Positions 43,969 through 55,213 of a DNA stretch of 64,000 bases are shown one piece after another. The notes beneath the pieces were generated by a model. It did not search any database. It was not told where the DNA came from and saw only the letters and a list, made by a program, of their open reading frames with translations. Numbering within the stretch: the first letter of the stretch is position 1; the number at the start of each line of letters is the position of its first letter. The position numbers were made by a program, and so were the translations under genes. Origin of the DNA: Lineus longissimus (taxonomy: Eukaryota; Nemertea; Pilidiophora; Heteronemertea; Lineidae); the NCBI RefSeq assembly GCF_910592395.1, contig NC_088316.1:9178001-9242000 (forward strand). The letters are read 5' to 3'.

Positions 43969-44707
43969 TAATTTAGTTTCGAAATCTTAGGATAGGAGGC
44001 AGCTCTGGTTTGGATGTTTTAAATTTGCCTCCCTTTTGACATTTTTGATTGGTTATGGTTCTGTGGGCCTCTAGGTAGCCCCTTACATTCTATGTGGGCC
44101 TCTTTTGGACTTGAAGATGGTGGAGGAGGTTTAGAAAGGATGTTGTTCCCTATCTTTTCCAATTTCTTCTTGGAAGTTTTGGATTTTAAGGATTTGTAAT
44201 CTGTGGGATTAATAGTGAACCAATGGAGCAAAGTTTGGTGAGTTTTTATTTTAATTATCTTTATAATTTTTCTGTAATTTGGAAGTTAAGATATAGGGCC
44301 TATGGTTGGTAATTTTGTATGCATTGTTATGCATGTGCATTTTGCAGCACATGTTTTAGGCCCTTGCCTCGGGTCATTGTTCAGGTGTTGACAATAGGTG
44401 GCTCTGCCTGTTCTTTAGTTTTCTAAACTTTTGCATATTTGACCATTGGGGTCATAGTTGATGTTAATGGTGTTCACATGGTTTTAGGCCAGGGTTTTTT
44501 GCAGGTTAGGTTAGATTAGAAATTGAGGGATTTTTATGTTAAGGTTGACTTTATGTATTGTTGTTTTTTATGGAAAAAGGTTGATTTATATTTTTGTACA
44601 TTGCAACTTTTATTTTATTTCAGTAAAATTGTCGTCATCACAGTACACGCATTTCTTCGCTTTATTCTATTCGTTGGTTGTTATGGTTCGGTTGGTTGGA
44701 TCCCACA
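43969..44707 (+). repeat. BEL-2 5' LTR
   Basis: Matches 49838-50578 from CTTTAATTTAG to GGTTGGATCCCACA, with scattered substitutions and small indels. Its ORF-like stretches appear in both copies but are LTR sequence. Confidence 0.92.
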
Positions 44708-44932
44708 TTATTTTACAAACTTTGGAACGACTGGTACAGTTATTAAACTCGGCTGTTTACTGGTATTTTGGATCGACTCTGCTTTTATGTGGAACGATTT
44801 GGATTAACTTGGCTGATTCCCTGGAATGTTTTGGTGCAAGTGGCCTTTTTGACTGATATTACGCATATTTGGTGGTTGCCATAGGATTCGAATACTAGGA
44901 TTCGTTATTCTTGGATACGTCTCAGTTAAAAA

Positions 44933-45711
44933 TTGAGAAAGTGCATAATGTCTGCCCTGGAACATAAAAATATGGATCCGCATGCTGAGCCGAGGAGAGG
45001 TTCTAGGCATAGGAAGCCTACGCAAAAGGCTATTGAATCTCAACTACAAGCTTTGAAACAAGCTAGGAGTCTTCCACTTCGAAAAAAAGTGAAGTCATGG
45101 TTGGCAGAACAAGTAAAGGAGCAGGCAGGAAAGGATACCGAGGAAAAAGGTATAGTTGAGGAGGGAAATGATTCTGAGGTAAGGAATAAGGCTGAAGATC
45201 ATGCTTCTGTCGTTTCTGGCGGGTCAAAAGCCAGTAGTGTGTCAATAGCTAAGGTTAGACAGGATGTAAAAGCAGCTGAACTTCAGGCTCAGGCTTCACA
45301 TCTTCAGATGAAACAGGAGATTGAGGAGGAAGAGTTTAGATTAGCTCAGTCTACGAATGCACAAGCTTTTCGTATTCGCCAAAAGAAGGAGGAAATGGAA
45401 ATGCGATCGAAGATTGAATTGGCTGAAGTCAAGTCAAGGATTTTTGAAAAGTATGGACAGGAGGACAACCTATATGAGACCTACTTGGATCAGATTTCAG
45501 TTGACAAAGATTGGGTGCAGTCGGACATTCAACAAGATAGTGAACATTCTGAGAGTAGTGGTATAAAGACAGAAGTTAAAGTTGCACCATCAGCGATTTC
45601 TTCTGAATTAGCAGAAGCTATGCAGGGCATAATGGAAAAACAGAATGCAATTACTGAAACTCCTGTGAAACAGACATTAAAGTCGTCACTTCCATCTCGT
45701 AAAATATATCT
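44933..45711 (+). pseudogene. BEL-2 gag N-terminal part
   Basis: The likely start is the ATG at 44948, inside a frame that opens at 44933. The product is highly charged, with a long Glu/Lys/Gln-rich coiled-coil-like stretch from about residue 90 to 170 (A-E-L-Q-A-Q-A, then E-E-E-E-F and K-K-E-E-M-E-M). The frame leaves the gag sequence near 45700, where two extra bases shift it relative to the next ORF. This is the usual charged N-terminal region of BEL gag; its function is inferred. Confidence 0.8.
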
Positions 45712-48700
45712 GTGTTTTCTGGTGATCCCTTGGAGTACAAGCTATTTGTCAGAGCATTTGAGCATGGTATTGAGGACAAAACAGATAGTTGCAAAGATCG
45801 CATTTATTATCTCGAACAATATACTGGTGGTGAGGCCAGAGATTTGGTGCGTAGTTGTCTTTGTTTGGATCCCGCTGTTGGTTACAGGAAGGCTATGGAC
45901 TTGTGGAAGGAGAACTTTGGTAGTGAATACAAGATAGCTACATCTTTCGTTGAGAAAGCTTTGAGTTGGCCAGTGGTTTCTTCAGAGGATGCTGATGCTT
46001 TAAAGAAATACTCACTGTTTCTGCAAGGATGTCAGAACACATTGTCTGACATGGAATTCAATGAATTGGATCATCCTACCAATATCAGGGAATTGGTGAG
46101 CAAATTGCCCTTTAAGCTAAAGTCAGCATGGAGGAAACATGCTTTTGAAATCACAGATGGAGCTAATGGCAGGCGTGTGAAATTCAATGACTTTGTCAAA
46201 TTTGTCAATAAGGAATCCAGGATTTTCAATGAACCAGTTTTTGGTAACATTTCAGATAAACCTAGTTCATCCAGTGGTCAGAATCAGAGTAAGAAAAGGG
46301 CAGGAAACAAAGGCATTGGCAAGAAATCGAAGGGTACTTATGCTACATCGGTAACGGACGCCCAGTCTGAGGAGACGTCCAAGGTAAAGCTGACATCAGT
46401 TAGTAATAGTACTGGTAGGGTACAATCAAGTGACACTTCTGTTAAAGGGACTATTCAAGGATGTGAATTTTGCAGTGGTGGTAATCACAGGCTAGAGACT
46501 TGTAACCAGTTACGATCGAAGCCTCATGGAGAAAGACTGGACTTTCTCAAGTCCAAAGCTCTCTGTTTTGGTTGTCTTCAGAAAGCTGGACATTATAGCA
46601 AGTTTTGTAGTAACAGGCTTACTTGTCATATCTGCTCGAAAAGTCACCCCACTGTTATGCATCGAAACCAAGATGAAGATAGGACAGGTATTGCTTCAGG
46701 AACTAGTCCTCGTGTCAATAGCGGTTGTACTGGTATGGAAAAGCAATGTGCCATGTCTATTGTACCTGTTGTTGTGAAGGCTGTTAACAGTGACATACAA
46801 GTTAACACCTATGCATTTCTAGATTCAGGAAGCTCAGCATCTTTCTGTACTGAGGAGTTGATGAAAGGTCTAAATCTAAATGGAGTGAGGACAAAAATCA
46901 ATCTCAACACAATGACTGATGTTTCAAAGCCAGTTGAAACTTTTTCAGTGAAAGGACTTGAAATCTGTGGTTTGAATTGTGACACTTTTGTGAAGTTGCC
47001 AGTAGTTTATACTCGTCAAATGTTGCCTGTATCCAAGGAGGACATTCCAACTCAAAAGGACTTAGATAAGTGGTCTTATCTTCAAAGGATTCGCCTTCCG
47101 TCGATTGACTCGGATATTGGTTTGTTGATTGGTACTGATGTTCCTAAGGCTATGGAACCCTGGGACGTGATTAAGTCTGAAGGAGATGGACCCTATGCAG
47201 TCAAGACATTGCTTGGTTGGTCTATCAATGGACCCTTGAAAGGATGTAATAATCCTACGTGTAGTTCTGCGACACCTGTTAGTGTGAGTTTCACTAAGGT
47301 AACCTTGGATGAGCAGTTAAGGAACTACTACAACACTGACTTTAATGAGAGTACAGTCAATGACAAGGAAGAAAACTCAGTGGAGGACAAGAGATTTCTT
47401 AAATTGGTGTCTGAATCATGCAAGTTCGAGAATGGTCACTACGTGATTGGTTTACCATTCAAACATGATACTATTGTTATGCCAGACAACAAAAAACAAG
47501 CTAAGCAAAGGATGGGTCTCCTGAGAAAAAGATTTCACAGGGACAATGAGTTTCAAGTTGAATATACAGCCTTTATGAACAATGTATTTTCCAAAGGTTT
47601 TGCTCGTAAAGTGCCTGAGGAGCAGTTAGGTCGTAATGATGGCAGAGTGTGGTACTTGCCCCATCACGCTGTGTACCACCCTACTAAGAAGAAATTGAGA
47701 GTAGTTTTCGACTGTGGAGCCAGATATGGAGGAATCTCGCTCAATGACCAGTTGCTGCAAGGACCCAACTTGACCAACTCGCTGGTAGGAACATTACTGA
47801 AATTTCGAACTGATGAGGTAGCAGTAATGGCAGACATTGAGTCTATGTTTTATCAAGCACGTGTACCAGATGATGATGCCAGTCTCCTTCGTTTCTTATG
47901 GTGGGAGGACAGCGACATGGAGAAACCAATCATTGAGTATCAGATGGTTGTGCATGTGTTTGGGGCAACTTCAAGTCCAAGTTGTGCAAACTACGCTTTG
48001 AGAAGGACGGCAAAGTACAACCAGGATTACTTTCCAAAGGAAGCTGTTGATGCTATCCTGAACTGTTTTTATGTAGATGACTATCTTGGGAATTATTCAT
48101 CAGGGGAAATAGCTATTCCTCTGATAGCCAACACTAGAGAACTTTGTTCAAAGGGTGGTTTTCGACTCACTAAGTGTGTGAGCAATAGTAGAGAAGTCAT
48201 GGAGTCTATTGATGAGGAGGACTGGGCTAAAGGTTTGAAGGACTTGGACCTACAGAATGATATGCTTCCAATAGAAAAGGCTTTAGGAGTTCAATGGAAT
48301 CCAGAAACAGATAGCCTTGGTTTCAAATTGCTTGAGAAAAGCAAACCAGCTACAAGAAGGGGAATCTTGTCTTTGACCAGTTCACTGTATGACCCTCTTG
48401 GACTTCTGTCTCCAATTATTCTGAAGGCAAAGATAATTTTGCAGGACCTCTGTCGTCTCAAGTTAGGATGGGATGAAGAGATACCCGAGCAGAAGCTGTT
48501 TGAGTGGCAAAGTTGGCTTGGAGATCTTGGAAAAATCAGCAACTTTGAAGTGGACCGTTGCATCAAACCAAAGGATTTTGGTGAGATCAAATCGGCACAG
48601 CTGTGTCATTTTAGTGATGCTTCTGGAGTTGGCTATGGTGTTGTGAGTTTCTTGAGAATAATCAACGCTTCTGGTAGGATTCATTGTGTGCTAATTTTCA

Positions 48701-48741
48701 GCAAATCTAGAGTAGCACCACTTAGAAGTGACGATCCCTAG
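45712..48741 (+). pseudogene. BEL-2 gag, protease, reverse transcriptase
   Basis: A 1009-codon frame. In order: the DUF1759-like gag domain (F-S-G-D-P-L-E-Y at the start); three Cys/His knuckles at about 46460-46660 (C-E-F-C-S-G-G-N-H, C-F-G-C...H-Y-S-K-F-C and C-H-I-C); a DUF1758-type aspartic protease with L-D-S-G-S-S near residue 370; then BEL RT with W-Y-L-P-H-H, M-A-D-I-E-S-M-F and catalytic Y-V-D-D near residue 786. The intact thumb/connection region follows (T-S-S-L-Y-D-P-L-G), and an RNase H start at C-H-F-S-D-A-S-G. The frame ends at 48741, where two bases appear lost relative to the next frame. The ORF start is set by the upstream frameshift and is not a natural start. Confidence 0.93.
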
Positions 48742-49051
48742 AATGGAATTAACAGCTGCAACTGTAGCTGTCCGTGTGGATACAATGCTGAAAAGAGAGC
48801 TTGGCATTCCTCTTGAAATGTCTCATTTCTGGACAGACAACACATCTGTTCTGAAATATATCAGGAATAAGAACACTCGATTCAATACTTTTGTTGCTAA
48901 CCGTATCCAAGTCATACATGATGGTTCATTGCCGTGTCAATGGCATTATATTGACACGAAATCTAACTCTGCGGATGTTACCTCAAGAGGACAGTCAGCA
49001 GAGGAGTTCATGAAAAATGAAATCTGGTTGAGAGGACCTGAATTCTTGTGA
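48728..49051 (+). pseudogene. BEL-2 RNase H C-terminal part
   Basis: Continues the polyprotein in a new frame from I-P-R-M-E-L-T-A-A, through F-W-T-D-N-T (Asp of the RNase H site), to D-V-T-S-R-G. It ends at a TGA (49049-49051) where BEL elements have a Trp before T-P. Confidence 0.88.
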
Positions 49052-49084
49052 ACACCGGAGGAGGAGTGGCCTACGTACCCTGAT

Positions 49085-49777
49085 GTGCCAGATAGCATAC
49101 CCTTGGATAAGGCTGATCCAGAAGTAAAGTCTATGAGGACAGATATCAAGGTAGATTGTGACACCAGCAATAAAGGAATCAGAGATGGTGTAGCTACTGT
49201 GGAGAAGCTGATAAACTATCATTCATCCTGGCACAAACTCAAGGTGTCAGTTGGTTGGATTCTGAAAATACGAGAGAAGTTGAGGCGATGCGTAAGGATC
49301 AAGAAAGGACTGGTTGAAAAGGTTGAATCTGAGAAACAGGCAGAATGTAACAGCGAATGATCTTTCGAGTGCTGAATCAGCCATTCTGAGTTTGTTCAAT
49401 ATCAGTGTTATCAGGAGGAAATAAACTGTCTTGTTAAAGAACCTGAGTATCGAGTCAAGAAGATGAGTAAACTGTCTCGACTTGACCCTGTCTATAAGGA
49501 CAATTTACTGAGAGTTGGAGGTCGTCTCAGTAGGGCTGTGATGCCTGAGGAAAGCAAGCATCCGGTTATTTTGCCTAAAAATAACAATGTTACTATGTTG
49601 ATCATCAGACAAATTCATGAGGACTTATTGCACTCTGGTAGGAATCATGTTTTGTCACAACTTAGGAGGAAGTTTTGGGTGATCAATGCTAACTCTACAG
49701 TCAGGAATGTCATCGGAAAATGCATTGTTTGTCGACATTTTCTTTCTTGGATTATACAATGTTGGACTCGTTTTTAA
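49085..49777 (+). pseudogene. BEL-2 integrase remnant
   Basis: Two frames. 49463-49777 carries L-L-R-V-G-G-R-L and the H-x-D-L-L-H-S-G-R-N-H...C-I-V-C-R zinc-binding module of BEL integrase. The catalytic DDE core and C-terminal domain are gone, and sequence passes straight to the purine tract. The deletion must lie between the zinc module and the 3' LTR. Confidence 0.88.
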
Positions 49778-49824
49778 ATTGCCTCGTTTATTTTAGGTGA
49801 CTCTCGGGCAATTTGGGGCGGGAA

Positions 49825-50578
49825 TGTAGAGCCCAGTCTTTAATTTAGTTTCGAAATCTTAGGATAGGAGGCAGCTCTGGTTTGGACCTTTTAAATTTGC
49901 CTCCCTTTTGACATTTTTGATTGGTTATGGTTCTGTGGGCCTCTAGATAGCCCCTTACATTCTATGTGGGCCTCTTTTGGACTTGAAGATGGTGGAGGAG
50001 GTTTAGAAAGGATGTTGTTCCCTTTCTTTTCCAATTTCTTCTCGGAAGGTTTGGATTTTAAGGATTTGTAATCTGTGGGATTAATAGTGAACCAATGGAG
50101 CAAAGTTTGGTGAGTTTTTATTTTAATTATCTTTATAATTTTTCTGTAATTTGGAAGTTAAGATATAGGGCCTATGGTTGGTAATTTTGTATGCATTGTT
50201 ATGCATGTGCATTTACAGCACATGTTTTAGGCCCTTGCCTCGGGTCATATTTCAGGTGTTGACAATAGGTGGCTCTGCCTGTTCTTTAGTTTTCTAAACT
50301 TTTGCATATTTGACCATTGGGGTCATAGTTGATGTTAATGGTGTTCACATGGTTTTAGGCCAGGGTTTTTTGCAGGTTAGGTTAGATTAGAAATTGAGGG
50401 ATTTTTATGTTAAGGTTGACTTTATGTATTGTTGTTTTTTATGGAAAAAGGTTGATTTATATTTTTGTACATTGCAACTTTTATTTTATTTCAGTAAAAT
50501 CGTCGTCATTACAGTACACGCATTTCTTCGCTTTATTCTATTCGTTGGTTGTTATGGTTCGGTTGGTTGGATCCTACA
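49825..50578 (+). repeat. BEL-2 3' LTR
   Basis: 754 bp, starts TGTAGAGCCCAG after the purine tract ATTTGGGGCGGGAA and ends GGATCCTACA (TG...CA). Confidence 0.93.
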
Positions 50579-50889
50579 AGGGGTATGCATGAAATGACGT
50601 CGCATCATTTTTGGAGGCAGCAGGTAGGCCTGGCCTTCTCACCTGCTAGTGAGACCTAATCAAAATTTACCGACTCATCTGCCTAAATTGTTGGATCGTT
50701 CACATTGATATAGGTCAACAATTTATACTGTATGTATTTGTTACCCGATAAATCATATTTTTACCGCACGTGTAGAGTAGGCCTATGTTTTTTTTTTGAA
50801 TATTTGGTCGTTCTATTATTGTTTTGCAACTCAGCTCAGTTTGTAGCTGAATTGAAATGGGCTTCATCATGGCTTCAAGTTAATTGCCC
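50579..50889. other. No gene recognised
   Basis: About 310 bp after the BEL-2 3' LTR. No feature seen. Confidence 0.5.
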
Positions 50890-51640
50890 GAGAGAGCTGT
50901 GGGATCAAAGGAAATTTGCCGTGACCTGACTCTGTATTTGAAAAACTCTGATTAAACCATAGATGGAGCTCACAACAATCATCAATATGATAAAAACATG
51001 ACAGAAAACCAACAACATCACTCATCGATTTCAAGAGCAACGAAATAATAGGACCGATTATTCCTGGCAAAGCTGCAGCCAATTCTTCAAGCCATTCAAC
51101 AAACTTCTCAATGCCTTCTAATGCTTGCTTCAGGGGGTCCTGGTGTACCCGGTTTAGGGACAGGTTTCAAAGCATTGCTGATATTCAAGCTTAGAGTAGT
51201 TACCATAATACCATTATGACTGCTGTTACGATGGCGCAAATAGTTAAACCTTCCATTTTCAAAAGTAACTTAATTCTATCCTTAAACGGAATCTCTGAAC
51301 CTGGTTTCTTCAAGACATCTGTGATTAAGCGTTTCATTCTGCTTGCAAAGCTTTCACTTTCTCGATCTAACTCAAATACTTATCTTCGTTCCAAACTAAG
51401 GTCTTCTTTAACTTTTCACTCACTTTCTTTGCTCAACTCTTGTCTTCTTTTGTGACATGGTCTTTTTCTATAGTCATGTAGTCTCTTGTTAAGATTCTCA
51501 AGCTGTTCTCCTAGGGCTTCTATTTGCCTGTCTTTTTCCATCTTGACAGCCGCAAGATCATCACCAGCCTTTTTAAAACCTCTTAATTCCCTCATCTGTG
51601 AGACCTAGTGATTTTAGTGATTCTTCAGAGGCATCTATCA
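50890..51640 (-). pseudogene. Decayed coiled-coil protein with hydrophobic C-terminal segment
   Basis: Read on the minus strand in shifting frames: S-L-G-L-T-D-E-G-I-K-R-F, a Lys/Glu/Gln-rich coiled-coil-like part (M-E-K-D-R-Q-I-E-A-L-G-E-Q-L), M-K-R-L-I-T-D-V-L, then the hydrophobic segment L-T-I-C-A-I-V-T-A-V-I-M-V. A Pro/Gly-rich linker follows, then F-V-E-W-L-E-E-L-A-A-A-L-P-G-I-I-G-P-I-I-S-L-L-L. Several stops and at least two frameshifts separate them. I have the impression that this architecture (Pro/Gly linker, W-L...A-A-A-L-P-G-I-I-G-x-I-x-S-x-L-L) recurs in predicted proteins of marine invertebrate genomes, but I cannot name the family or its function. It may be carried by a mobile element. 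Confidence 0.5.
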
Positions 51641-53717
51641 ACTATCATCTATCAATTGGTTGATACGAAGTGTTTACCCCTTCAACTAATGTCTGTGTTT
51701 CACGAGCTGAGCTTTGCTCACCATACATCGTCTGAGCTACTAACTGAGGGCTTATTGGATCAACTCTTGGTCTATAGTTGCTTTTACACGAGGACGGTTT
51801 TTGCCCTCCTCACCTCGAGCCACTTGAAGCCGGATCACCTGTAACTGGCTTTGCGCTGTCTACACGGAGACGGATCAAATCGCCGGCCCAAGGTCAGTTC
51901 AGGCCACTTAAACCACTAACCCGTCGCATGGTGGCGCATGTGACTCTTTATTCGGTGGATCATATATCTATATCATAATACTATAAGGCGGCTCGCTAAA
52001 GTGCCATTTGGGGGGTCGTGTTTCGTCTCGAAATTTTGCACGTTTGCAGGTGATATGTTATCCTGATGCAACGTCATGTTTATTTTCGGAAATTTACTTC
52101 AGCGGAGCAGTAATGAGGGATTTTTAATCGGACACGGTCAATTCTCCTTATCACTCACGGAAGCCAAGCCATTGCGGTTCAGTTATGCAGAGGATTAATG
52201 AATCACCTGCACTCCCTGTGGGGTGACTAACACTACCTGTTGAACGGCTGGCTGTAGGGGGATGATTGGAACAGCCTGTACACGTGTTGACCTGCTGAAC
52301 CAAGGTTAATGTTATTTTCAATCCACGATTGTAGGTCACCTGATCTTCGAGATTTCGCGGGAAAGAAATTGTAAACAAACGCATGTGTGCAGTTCAAATG
52401 TAAACAAAAATGTATTTTGATACTTTTGGTTGCTGGACTTGGGTTTTCCCGCAGTAAGGAGCTGGGGTCAAATTGATGGTCTATCGTATATTGGTACTGT
52501 ATTAGCCAGAGCTAGCCCTTGATTATGAAGGGATTTTCAAATTAAGGTTACAATGGTATGTTTATGTGCTCACCACAGCTTTCAAAACTTGATGTATCTG
52601 AAGAGGCACTCTGAACTTGGCATGGCCTTATCAAGGAGCTGCTCACGGTGCTGAACTTCTAGCTTGCCTGTCGACTAAGTGCCTTGCCCGAGATCATGCT
52701 ACATCATTGTACATGTAGGAGGAGCACGCATTTTAAAGTTTTAGTAGTGATAGTGCAATTGGTCCGAGCCATTTGGAGGCCAACATGTGAAGGCCTATCT
52801 GGGTTCTCCTTCATCTCCGTATAAAAAGGGGCATATTGCTGACTAAGGAACGAGGTATATTCACATTGCCTCATCATCATTCGGACCAATTGATTTACTT
52901 TTATATGCACGCATACAGCACGCCACAGGGTCCGAGTCTGTGGACAAATGGTTGGTTTAATTTGTCTCTTCGATATTGCTCCTTTGATATTGCATTATAT
53001 TTTCATTGCAATTCAATCTATTCAAGGTATAGCCCATTTGAACCTGCCTGCGCCACGGGTACAATGCTAGTATATGATATACTGCGCTACTCGATTTTAG
53101 TACCGTGCGCAAAGTGACTCGAGGCCAGATCGGTTCTACACGAGAGATTAAGCGTCAAGTGACTCGAGACTGCAGTGCTAACGCGCCTCGGGTCAGGTCA
53201 CTTGGAGACGGTTCTGATTTCGTTCTACACGGTAAAAATTATCCTGACCCGCCTCGAGCTGGCTCGAAGCCAGTTCCAACTGCCCTCGTGTAGAACGGGC
53301 TTATGACCTATGGCCTTCTTTTTGTTATTTCTGGCACTTGTACTCTTTCATCAAGTGAAATCATATCTTGTATCTGCCATGCAATATTAGTACCATATTT
53401 TTTAATTAATGCATTCTCATAGAACATACCATTCTCTTGTGTCAAAGGAATGATTGTGCATGTCCCTTATTCCCCATCCGGCATGTCAGGTCTATTTAAC
53501 TTGTTTCTCTGTAAAGCAACTGAGTTTTTCATTTGTCAGAAAGAAGGTTAGTGTAGCTGCACCGGTCCACCCATTGCAGATAAACAAAGGAAATGACTTG
53601 ACAACTTCCGTAGATAAAAATAAGGATTGTTCTTGACTTCTATTTCAACAAGTTGCTGTACTACAAGTTACCGTAAAATCTGGAAATACAAAATATTACC
53701 ACTTGCTAAGTACAAAT
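51641..53717. other. No gene; contains short GC-rich repeat words
   Basis: No supported ORF. 51776-51930 and 53105-53305 share words such as CTACACG[A/G]G, CCTCGAG and GGTCACTTG or GCCACTT, and look like pieces of one GC-rich dispersed repeat. The second copy includes a small hairpin, CTGGCTCGAAGCCAG, at about 53259-53273. The rest is unremarkable. Confidence 0.45.
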
Positions 53718-53756
53718 CTACGGCAGCAGATTAGTGCCATAAAAAATAAAATATTA

Positions 53757-54129
53757 TCTCGTTATTACGAGATCTTTTCTCGTTATTACGAGATCTTTTC
53801 TCGTTATTACGCGATCTTTTCTCGTTATTACGAGATGTTATCTCGTTATTATGAGATCTTTTCTCGTTATTACGCGATGTTATCTCGTTATTATGAGATC
53901 TTTTCTCGTTATTACGCGATGTTATCTCGTTATTACGAGATCTTTTCTCGTTATTACGAGATGTTATCTCGTTATTACGAGATCTTTTCTCGTTATTACG
54001 AGATGTTATCTCGTTATTACGAGATCTTTTCTCGTTATTACGCGATCTTTTCTCGTTATTACGCGATCTTTTCTCGTTATTACGAGATGTTATCTCGTTA
54101 TTACGAGATGTTATCTCGTTATTACGAGA
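53757..54129 (+). repeat. 21 bp satellite, left arm (~18 copies)
   Basis: Unit core TCTCGTTATTACGAG plus a 6 bp spacer that is either ATCTTT or ATGTTA. Some units have CGCG in place of CGAG. The CTCG...CGAG ends make each unit nearly self-complementary. Confidence 0.95.
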
Positions 54130-54918
54130 TGCGAAAGTGCACGCAACATCGAGGATTAAGGTCTCATTAGGGAGTTGTTTTTTTTTATTCATGCGCGGCC
54201 AAGCCCTAACCGTAGTTCCTAAAATCATTGATTTCTCTGTCCTTACAGTATGTCAGCGTTGATTCATCAGTTGTTTTGGCAAAGACATGTTTTTTTGGAG
54301 TTTCTGTAACCTAGAGCGCTACTCAATTGGCGATTAACAAGAAACTACGCATTTATACTGTTGTTGCCGACGTATGTGTACACTGAACTTGGGATGTGCG
54401 TCGGCCCCGTGTTGAAATGCCGTCCAGTACCAGTTGGTGCGTTTTTCGCTGATTTGTGCAAAATTCAACATATCTCAAAAGTTCAATGGTTGACCCTCGA
54501 TTTTTTTTTGATTTTTGTGTAGCGTAAGCAACTGTCTTTCATGGGAGAATGGTCTCTGTAAGAATTATTCAGGAAGAAATGTATAATATTTGGGGTTTTT
54601 CGTGATTGTCCGGCCCAATTGGCAATATTGCCATTTGGGCTGGTGAACAGAGCTAGGAGCAAATGCGACGCTTATGATTTATTTAAAGAAATAAAATGCC
54701 CGATTTAACATCCTGCAGAATCAGGGGAATCGGGCGTTTCCAGTGATATACGACACAAATGGGTTGTCCTCATGCATTCACTTTGGAAACGCATTTTAAA
54801 ATAGATGTTACGTCCTGTTAATGGGGCACGTCATCATCGCGTACATTTGGGAAAAACTCCCTAACGAGACCTAAAGCTCAGGATCAAGCGCGGGAAAGGT
54901 CCGTACCATATACCATCA

Positions 54919-55168
54919 TCGCGTAATAACGAGATAACATCTCGTAATAACGAGAAAAGATCGCGTAATAACGAGAAAAGATCTCGTAATAACGAGAAAA
55001 GATCTCGTAATAACGAGATAACATCGCGTAATAACGAGAAAAGATCTCGTAATAACGAGAAAAGATCTCGTAATAACGAGAAAAGATCGCGTAATAACGA
55101 GAAAAGATCGCGTAATAACGAGATAACATCGCGTAATAACGAGAAAAGATCTCGTAATAACGAGATAA
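54919..55168 (-). repeat. 21 bp satellite, right arm (~12 copies)
   Basis: Same unit family in inverse orientation to the left arm, with the same two spacers and the same CGAG/CGCG variation. Confidence 0.95.
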
Positions 55169-55213
55169 TATTTTATTTTTTATATTTTTTATGGCACTAA
55201 TCTGCTGCCGTAG

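Larger units (their letters stand above)
43956..50578 (+). mobile_element. BEL/Pao LTR retrotransposon, integrase core missing
   Basis: Two ~740-755 bp LTRs of about 98% identity flank a BEL-type gag-protease-RT-RNase H region on the plus strand. A distinct lineage from the BEL at 16-24 kb. The coding part has frameshifts near 45700 and 48725, a stop at 49049 and more breaks near 49360. Only the integrase zinc-binding module remains: coding sequence stops at 49777, and the purine tract and 3' LTR follow at once. The start of the 5' LTR is unclear: the first ~13 bp of the 3' LTR are not matched well at 43956-43968. No clean TSD. Confidence 0.92.
53718..55213. mobile_element. Foldback element with satellite arms
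   Basis: Both ends read CTACGGCAGCAGATTAGTGCC as inverted copies (53718 inward; 55213 inward). The ends are followed by an A/T stretch and then a 21 bp tandem array in opposite orientation in the two arms. Inside the arrays another inverted pair, AAGGTCTCATTAGGGAGTT (54158-54176) and its complement (54855-54872), closes the structure. The ~680 bp centre is unique and noncoding. No transposase, so non-autonomous. Confidence 0.85.

Noticed and set aside
44523-44856. 94 and 106 codon hydrophobic ORFs
   Set aside because: They lie in the BEL-2 5' LTR and recur in the 3' LTR. T-rich sequence gives hydrophobic codons by chance.
53757-54129. CRISPR-like array
   Set aside because: Units are contiguous with no unique spacers, and the genome is eukaryotic. 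It is a satellite.
53703-54228. Open frames of 100-165 codons on both strands in the satellite
   Set aside because: A 21 bp unit is a multiple of three, so any stop-free unit stays open. The repetitive products are artefacts.
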